Below, one piece after another: positions 58,842-64,000 of a stretch of DNA of 64,000 bases. A program made the position numbers and the translations under genes. The first letter of the stretch is position 1. Each line of letters starts with the position of its first letter. The notes under the pieces are model-generated. The model saw only the letters and a list, made by a program, of their open reading frames with translations, was not told the DNA's origin and searched no databases. This DNA is from Acidobacteriota bacterium. Lineage in GTDB: Bacteria > Acidobacteriota > Blastocatellia > Pyrinomonadales > Pyrinomonadaceae. The stretch is taken from positions 434,001 to 498,000 of the forward strand of contig CP065000.1 of the NCBI GenBank assembly GCA_016700075.1, in the 5' to 3' direction.

Positions 58842-59240
58842 ATGGCAGAATTTGAGATACCTAAGCATGGTGAGATCTGTTGGCGCGAACTTGCCACACG
58901 CGACCTGCTGGCGGCCTTGGAGTTTTACAAGGCAATGTTCGGCTGGGAGCTAATTCAGTCGAATGTGTCGCCCGTTGATTACAAAGAGATCGTTGTCGGC
59001 GGGATCGCGTATGGCGGGATGATGGCGATCGATGAAAATTGGGGGCCTGAGCCGCCGCCGTCTTTTTGGACGAATTATATCGCGGTAGACAATTGCGACG
59101 AGACCGTCGAAAAGATCAAGGCGCTTGGCGGCGGAATAACGTGCGAGGCTTTTGACGCCCCGGGCGTTGGCCGCATTGCCATGGCGATGGACCCATCTGG
59201 AGCCGCGTTCTCCATCATTCAATTTAATATGCAGGGCTAA
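58842..59240 (+). CDS. VOC superfamily (glyoxalase-like) protein 2
   Basis: 132 residues with the same layout: GEICWRELATRDLLAALEFYKAMFGWELIQ and PSFWTNYIAVDNCDETVEKIKALGGGITCEAFDAPGVGRIAMAMDPSGAAFSIIQ. About one third of positions match the first VOC protein by eye, so they look like an old tandem duplicate and may heterodimerise. It starts one base after the preceding stop. Confidence 0.87.
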   Translation: MAEFEIPKHGEICWRELATRDLLAALEFYKAMFGWELIQSNVSPVDYKEIVVGGIAYGGMMAIDENWGPEPPPSFWTNYIAVDNCDETVEKIKALGGGITCEAFDAPGVGRIAMAMDPSGAAFSIIQFNMQG

Positions 59241-59310
59241 ATTGGTGTCCGCGAAACACCTTATGCATAAGGAACGAAACCGTTACCTTTTGCAGGTCTG
59301 TTTCGCGCGT

Positions 59311-60675
59311 CTATTTCTTTTTACCGTCCGTGTCGAAGACCTCGACGCTCGCAGCGTAGCCTTCTGCTTGAGGCAATATGGCTTCGGCATCACCGACGAT
59401 AACGATAGCCATTTCGTCCGGACGCACGATCCGCTGCGCTGCGGCGAGAACATCGTCTTTTGAAACTGCCGAAACACGGTCACGATAGGTCTCGAGGTAA
59501 TCGTCCGGTAAACCGTAAAGGAACTGATTCACTAACAGGTTCGTAAGCCCCTCCTGCGTTTCCGCCCGGATCGGAAAAACACCTGTCAGAAAATTCTTAG
59601 CGTCGTCCAACTCGTCATCTCCGACCCTCTCATCGCGAATACGTTCAAGTTCATAGAAGAACTCTTTAAGAGAATCGCCGGTAACCTCATTTCTTACTTC
59701 GGCCGTCGCTTCTATGTCGCCTGCCATCTGCTTTGCATTCAGTCTGGAATAAGCGCCGTAGGTATAGCCCTTCACTTCCCTTAGATTCATGAATATTCGC
59801 GATGAAGCTCCCGCTCCCAGCACCTGATTCATGACCAGGGCCGAAAAGTAATCTTGGTCGGTACGTTTTATAGCAAGGTTTGATAAGACGATGTTCGATT
59901 GTGCCGAACCCGGACGATCAACAACGGTGAGCGTTCTTTCATGCCTCAAAGGCGGCTTTGGGAACTCGGTTTCGGCTACGTCGGCCATCTCCCAATCGCC
60001 GAAATAATCTTTCAGCTCTTTTACGATCTCATCACGCGCCACGTCGCCGACAGCGATGAATACTGCGTTGTTGGGAACAAGCATACGGCGGTGAAAACCG
60101 GCGAGTTTTGCCCTTTCCAAGGATTCAATATCGCTCGGCTTAGGAGCCGCTATCGAATACGGGTGATCGCCGTACAGTAGCCGTGATGTCTGCTCACTTG
60201 CCAGGAAAGGAGGCTGAGAACGCTGGAACTTAAGATTCTCGACCATATTCCGGCGGTAAAGGTCGAGTTCTTCTTCGGGGAATGTAGGCCGCAGCGTAAT
60301 TTCTGCCAGTAGAGACAAAACTTCGCTCTGATAAAGCGAAAGAGACGATGCGGAAAGTATCGTAAAATCGTCGCTTGAGCTTGCTGAAATGTTCGCACCC
60401 AAACGTTCTATCTTCGTCGCCAGATCCAGCGAGGAGTAATTCTGAGTTCCCTCGTTCAGCATCGAAACCACGGCCGACGTGAGTCCTATGCTCTCATCGG
60501 GGTCATTGATATCGCCCGAGAAAAATGCAAGCCGAAAGCTGACCAGCGGCACTCGGTCATCTTCGAAAACGACGACACGCATGCCGTTAGAGAGCTGTGT
60601 CTTGAACGGTGCAGGAATGTCGAAAGATATAGGTGGAAGCGGTGCCGGCGGCACACTTCGAGAAACTTGTTGCAT
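59311..60675 (-). CDS. M16 family peptidase-like protein, catalytically inactive partner
   Basis: 454 residues of the pitrilysin/M16B fold. The place of the zinc motif HxxEH reads LTSAVVSMLNEGT, so both His are missing and the protein cannot bind zinc. The C-terminal substrate-clamp pair is present as REVKGYTYGAYSRL. In M16B heterodimers one subunit is catalytic and the other carries the R/Y pair; this is the second kind. It starts three bases after the stop of the active subunit. Confidence 0.92.
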   Translation of the reverse strand: MQQVSRSVPPAPLPPISFDIPAPFKTQLSNGMRVVVFEDDRVPLVSFRLAFFSGDINDPDESIGLTSAVVSMLNEGTQNYSSLDLATKIERLGANISASSSDDFTILSASSLSLYQSEVLSLLAEITLRPTFPEEELDLYRRNMVENLKFQRSQPPFLASEQTSRLLYGDHPYSIAAPKPSDIESLERAKLAGFHRRMLVPNNAVFIAVGDVARDEIVKELKDYFGDWEMADVAETEFPKPPLRHERTLTVVDRPGSAQSNIVLSNLAIKRTDQDYFSALVMNQVLGAGASSRIFMNLREVKGYTYGAYSRLNAKQMAGDIEATAEVRNEVTGDSLKEFFYELERIRDERVGDDELDDAKNFLTGVFPIRAETQEGLTNLLVNQFLYGLPDDYLETYRDRVSAVSKDDVLAAAQRIVRPDEMAIVIVGDAEAILPQAEGYAASVEVFDTDGKKK

Positions 60676-60678
60676 AGA

Positions 60679-61959
60679 TCAATTGTGGGCAGCCGCGGGA
60701 ACGACGTCGAGCAGCGCCCGGTTGTCCGTATTTAAATAGACGCCGACCGCATGACGGATCTGCTCGGCGGTAATGGAAAGGAGTTCGTCAACTTCCGTAT
60801 TAATGAGTGCGGGATCTCCGTCATAAAGAGCGAACTCAGCGATCGCCTGTGCCCGTGCCATCGAGGATTGCCTGGAGCGTACAACGTCATTTACAAGCTG
60901 GTTTTCGATCTTTTCCATGTCCTCGGCTGTCGGGCCGTGGGCGGCGAGATCGTGTATCTCGCGCATTATCGCTTCGCGGATCACGCTCACGTCCATCTCC
61001 GGCTTAGGGATCGCCCCTATGAATATACTCGACGGCCCCCGCCGTTCGTCTGTGAAGCCGAACAGCTGTATGACGGATTCGTCGCCTTTTACCAGCTTTT
61101 GATAGAGCCTGGAACTTTCGCCGTCATAAAGGATCTTGCCGGCCAGATACAGGGCATTGAATTCCGGCGTCCGCCGCGGCGGGATCTTCCAGCCGATAAG
61201 AAAAGCCGGAAAAGGAGCGAGCGGATCCTGCCATTCACGGTATGTCGCAGCAACCTCAGGCGGCTCATTCACATCGATATCTTCAGGCAGCGGCTGTGCG
61301 GGAATATCTCCAAAATACTGCTCGACCAATGCCTTCGCTTTATCGACGTCGAATGCTCCTGAGAGCGTCAACACGGCGTTATTGGGTGCATAGTAGATCC
61401 GGAAAAACTCCTGCACGTCCTCGACCGTCGCAGCATCAAGGTGATCCATCGAACCGATCGTCGAATGTGCATTCGCAAAATTCTTATAGATCATCTCATT
61501 GATCATGTCGAAGATCTGCCCATAAGGCTGATTATCGTAACGCAGCCTTTTCTCTTCTTTGACCGCCTCACGTTGATTGTCGAGATTTTCCTGCGTGACG
61601 GCGAGCGAACGCATTCGATCCGATTCCAGCCAAAGCGCCAGCGGGAGCTGATTTGCGGGCAGCGTTTCGTAATAATTCGTGCGCTCGCTGGATGTAGTGC
61701 CGTTCATCGTTCCGCCGGCTTTCATGATGTATTGAAAGTGCCCTGCCTTCGGAACGTTGTCAGAGCCTTGAAACATCATGTGCTCAAACAGATGCGCAAA
61801 TCCCGTTCGATCTGCGCGTTCGTTTCGCGAACCGACGTTGTAGTAAACAGCAAGGGAAACCACAGGGACCGATGGGTCCGGATTCATCGCGACACGCAAG
61901 CCGTTCGCAAGCTTGTGCTCGACTATCTCGAGCGGCCTCATTTCAAAATCATGCGACAT
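60679..61959 (-). CDS. M16 family zinc peptidase, catalytic subunit
   Basis: 426 residues. Inverted zinc motif HLFEHMMFQG (H-x2-E-H) near residue 51, with the third Glu downstream in NEMIYKNFANAHSTIG. No signal peptide visible, so the enzyme would be cytosolic unless exported by another route. It pairs with the inactive subunit immediately downstream. M16B pairs process peptides, including PQQ or RiPP precursors; no such precursor is seen here. Confidence 0.93.
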   Translation of the reverse strand: MSHDFEMRPLEIVEHKLANGLRVAMNPDPSVPVVSLAVYYNVGSRNERADRTGFAHLFEHMMFQGSDNVPKAGHFQYIMKAGGTMNGTTSSERTNYYETLPANQLPLALWLESDRMRSLAVTQENLDNQREAVKEEKRLRYDNQPYGQIFDMINEMIYKNFANAHSTIGSMDHLDAATVEDVQEFFRIYYAPNNAVLTLSGAFDVDKAKALVEQYFGDIPAQPLPEDIDVNEPPEVAATYREWQDPLAPFPAFLIGWKIPPRRTPEFNALYLAGKILYDGESSRLYQKLVKGDESVIQLFGFTDERRGPSSIFIGAIPKPEMDVSVIREAIMREIHDLAAHGPTAEDMEKIENQLVNDVVRSRQSSMARAQAIAEFALYDGDPALINTEVDELLSITAEQIRHAVGVYLNTDNRALLDVVPAAAHN

Positions 61960-62077
61960 AAATACTCTCGGGCACTGAAGCGCCGCCCACGATTTTTATC
62001 AGAACATTTTGACCGGCGGATTGCAAAATCCCCTGCATTTCGCTGAATTGTGGGGCCGCATTTTCTTTCTTCGGAAT

Positions 62078-62107
62078 TTGGAAATGACATCCGATTGAGT
62101 GTATAAA
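62078..62107 (+). promoter_or_regulatory. S41 peptidase promoter
   Basis: TTGGAA (62078-62083), 18 bases, TATAAA (62102-62107). Start near 62114, 116 bases before the ATG. Confidence 0.55.
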
Positions 62108-62126
62108 GTAGGCAAATAAAACATTG

Positions 62127-62169
62127 ATCGGTGGCTGTTGGGTGCCGCCACAGCCGCCGATGTTTTTTT
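62127..62169 (+). terminator. Terminator hairpin in the S41 leader (attenuator-like)
   Basis: Stem ATCGGTGGCTGT / ACAGCCGCCGAT (one G-T pair), 11-base loop, then GTTTTTTT. It stands between the promoter and the start codon, so transcripts would end early unless the hairpin is prevented. Confidence 0.75.
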
Positions 62170-62229
62170 AGTTTCAGAATATTTCGCAAATTCAGCAACT
62201 TGCTGGGTCTTGCCGCGGAACATGGTTTT

Positions 62230-63936
62230 ATGGGCATTCGCCGAACAACCCTCAGTGTGCTTCTTGTGTTCGCGGCGGTGTCGGCAGCGGCCGCTCAAAC
62301 GCGGGAACGTCCCGGCGAAACGGCAGATCCGTTCTCTCTTAGCACAGGCAGCTATTTTTCGGCGTCGGCAGCGCCTTCCGGTGCAAGACCCATCGAACGT
62401 CAGTTCGAGCACTCGCAGATAGCGAACGAATTGAAGGAGGCTCATGATCTGATAAGACAGGTCTATGTCTCCGGCCCAAAGCTGATGTCCGCTGAAATAA
62501 TTCAGCCGGCGATCGACGGCATGCTTTCGGCATTGGATCCGCATTCTAATTTCTACGATTCGAAACAATGGTCGGAGCTACTGGATGAACACCGCAGCGG
62601 ATACACAGGTATTGGTGCGAGCATTGCAAATTTTCAAAAGAACGGGACCGTCGATACCTATGTTCTCTCGACGTTTTCACTTTCGCCCGCAGAACGTGCC
62701 CAACTGCGTTACGGTGACCGTATTGTTGCCGTAAATGGCGAGAGCATGACCGGCCGCTCTTCGAATTACGTCCGTGACAAGATCCGCGGAGCTGTTGGAA
62801 CATCCGTCCGCATCTCAGTCGAGCGAAACGCCACAGGAAAGGTAGAGGTCATAACGGTTCGACGCGGACGCGTGTCGCAGCCTTCGATACCAGATTCTTA
62901 TATGCTGCGGCAAGGCATAGGCTATATTGAGATGTCCGACGGCTTTCACTACACGACCGCACGCGAATTCGACGAAGCTCTAGTTCTTCTAAAACGTCAG
63001 GGAATGAAGGCCCTAATAATTGACCTGCGAGGCAACGGCGGCGGCATCGTCGATCAGGCAGTAAAGGTGGTCGAAAAGTTTGTTCCGAAAGGAACGGTCA
63101 TCCTGACCCAACGCGGACGCACCGGCCTGGATAACCGTGAATGGCGTTCCAACAATATCGCGCCCGAGACAATGCCTGTGGTAGTGCTGGTAGATCGTGA
63201 GTCGGCATCAGCTTCAGAGATCGTCGCCGGAGCGTTTCAGGACACTGACAGAGCGATGATCGTGGGCGAAAAGACGTTCGGCAAAGGACTCGTACAGAGC
63301 GTCATAGAACTTCCCGGAAAGAACGGCCTTACGCTGACAACGGCACGCTACCTGACGCCTTCGGGGCGGTCGATCCAACGCGAATATGCCGGCGTCGATT
63401 CTTACGACTACTTCAACCATCGCACGGCGATCGCAGCAGCAGCAAAACCCTATTTTGAAGCTCGGACCGTAACGAACCGCAAGGTCATCGGCGGCGACGG
63501 CATTCGGCCCGACGAGGAAGTCTTGAGTCAGGAGCTGACGCCCGAGCAGGCGTCCCTGCTCGATGCGCTCTTCTTTTTTGCACGAGATCTCGCCGCGGGT
63601 AGATTGACGGGATTTGAGGGTCACCGAATCGTCGGCAACCTCTCGAAGAAACGACTGAACCGCACCGACGCGGCCGTGACGCCTGAGATGGTAGCGACAT
63701 TTATCGAGCTGAACGCAACGCCGGAGGGACCGCAAACGCGGGAACGCCTGACCAAGCAGGCGGAATTCATCAAACGCAGGCTGCGCCTCAACTTGGCGAC
63801 CGCTGCTTTCGGCCAAACAACAGCTGCTCAGGTTTTGATAGAGGACGACCCGCAGGTCGCTAAAGCGGTCGAACTTCTGCCGCGTGCCGCACAACTCGCC
63901 AGGGCAAGCTCGACCGCCAGGTCTGAACACCGGTAG
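62230..63936 (+). CDS. S41 family C-terminal processing peptidase
   Basis: 568 residues from ATG 62230, which begins the signal peptide MGIRRTTLSVLLVFAAVSAAAAQ; the 33 upstream codons overlap the leader hairpin. N-terminal helical part (HDLIRQVYVSGPKLMSAEIIQPAIDGMLSALDPHSNFYD), PDZ domain (YTGIGASIANF...LRYGDRIVAVNGESMTG), then the tail-specific protease core with IDLRGNGGGIVDQAVKV, Ser nucleophile in DRESASASEIVAGAF and the Lys in GEKTFGKGLVQS. Periplasmic CtpA/Prc-type protease. The C-terminal 150 residues are family-variable. Confidence 0.94.
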   Translation: MGIRRTTLSVLLVFAAVSAAAAQTRERPGETADPFSLSTGSYFSASAAPSGARPIERQFEHSQIANELKEAHDLIRQVYVSGPKLMSAEIIQPAIDGMLSALDPHSNFYDSKQWSELLDEHRSGYTGIGASIANFQKNGTVDTYVLSTFSLSPAERAQLRYGDRIVAVNGESMTGRSSNYVRDKIRGAVGTSVRISVERNATGKVEVITVRRGRVSQPSIPDSYMLRQGIGYIEMSDGFHYTTAREFDEALVLLKRQGMKALIIDLRGNGGGIVDQAVKVVEKFVPKGTVILTQRGRTGLDNREWRSNNIAPETMPVVVLVDRESASASEIVAGAFQDTDRAMIVGEKTFGKGLVQSVIELPGKNGLTLTTARYLTPSGRSIQREYAGVDSYDYFNHRTAIAAAAKPYFEARTVTNRKVIGGDGIRPDEEVLSQELTPEQASLLDALFFFARDLAAGRLTGFEGHRIVGNLSKKRLNRTDAAVTPEMVATFIELNATPEGPQTRERLTKQAEFIKRRLRLNLATAAFGQTTAAQVLIEDDPQVAKAVELLPRAAQLARASSTARSEHR

Positions 63937-63938
63937 TT

Positions 63939-64000
63939 TTACGGGTAATATCTCAACAGTGTCCCGCCGGCCCCAACGGCCCAGCCGTATTTCTTGTCCA
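63939..64000 (-). CDS. C-terminal end of a beta-propeller-like (YCF48/BNR) protein, partial
   Basis: Only the last 19 full codons are in the window, ending KKYGWAVGAGGTLLRYYP and TAA at 63941-63939. The W-A-V-G-x-G-G-T-L pattern is that of YCF48/BNR-type propeller repeats. Convergent with the S41 gene, two bases apart. The rest lies beyond the right edge. Confidence 0.5.
   Translation of the reverse strand, partial: DKKYGWAVGAGGTLLRYYP

Noticed and set aside
1..64000. CRISPR array, insertion sequence, prophage or integron
   Set aside because: No regularly spaced direct repeats, transposase, integrase or structural phage genes were seen on either strand.

Overview
The window reads as chromosomal backbone of a bacterium in or near the Acidobacteriota (Blastocatellia / Pyrinomonadaceae-like). 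This is an inference from gene content: Ser/Thr kinases fused to FHA, PEGA and zinc-ribbon domains, an LVIVD plus VCBS-repeat secreted protein, a sigma/anti-sigma/DUF4097 operon and Zn-ribbon/DUF4190 proteins. No marker such as 16S rRNA is present. I see no insertion sequence, prophage or CRISPR array. Two tRNA genes are present, Lys(CTT) and Val(CAC).

Layout. 1-4.5 kb: the 3' part of an NtrY-like sensor kinase is missing at the left edge; then a CPBP protease, nadC and a small lipoprotein. 4.5-7.5 kb: valS, carrying four in-frame copies of an 82-bp palindromic repeat and one copy of a second palindrome. 7.5-24.2 kb: a minus-strand division and cell wall (dcw) cluster read from about 24.35 kb, in the order rsmH-ftsL-ftsI-murF-mraY-murD-ftsW-murG-murC-ftsQ-ftsA-ftsZ, then pdxA and a response regulator. 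mraZ, murE, murB and ddl are not in it. 24.5-30.8 kb (+): ZIP transporter, small membrane protein, psd-pssA, an acyl-CoA carboxylase beta subunit, alanine racemase and a YihY-type membrane protein.

30.8-39.4 kb: a signalling block of two Ser/Thr kinases, two zinc-ribbon membrane proteins, an FHA-PrsW fusion and a secreted LVIVD/VCBS protein, with tRNA-Lys inside. 39.5-45.3 kb: a coiled-coil/HARE-HTH protein, polyprenyl diphosphate synthase, YajQ, and an ECF sigma / anti-sigma / DUF4097 operon divergent from a type IV pilin-like gene. 45.4-53.1 kb: tRNA-Val, tatD, two secreted proteins, metG, an M28 peptidase and folE. 53.2-56.3 kb (+): argS and aroF. 56.4-58.2 kb: an XRE repressor-like gene with a membrane protein, divergent from a Rad52-like annealing protein over paired palindromic operators. 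58.4-64 kb: two VOC proteins, an active/inactive M16 peptidase pair, an S41 processing peptidase behind an attenuator-like hairpin, and the end of a beta-propeller-like gene.

The main points for follow-up are the translated palindromic repeats in ValS (a second family also touches ArgS), the XRE/Rad52 divergent pair, which resembles a DdrO-type DNA-damage switch, the S41 leader terminator, and the calcium-loop-bearing anti-sigma factor. Start codons were moved from the longest frame wherever a Shine-Dalgarno, signal peptide or family N-terminus indicated a later start; these choices are stated per gene.
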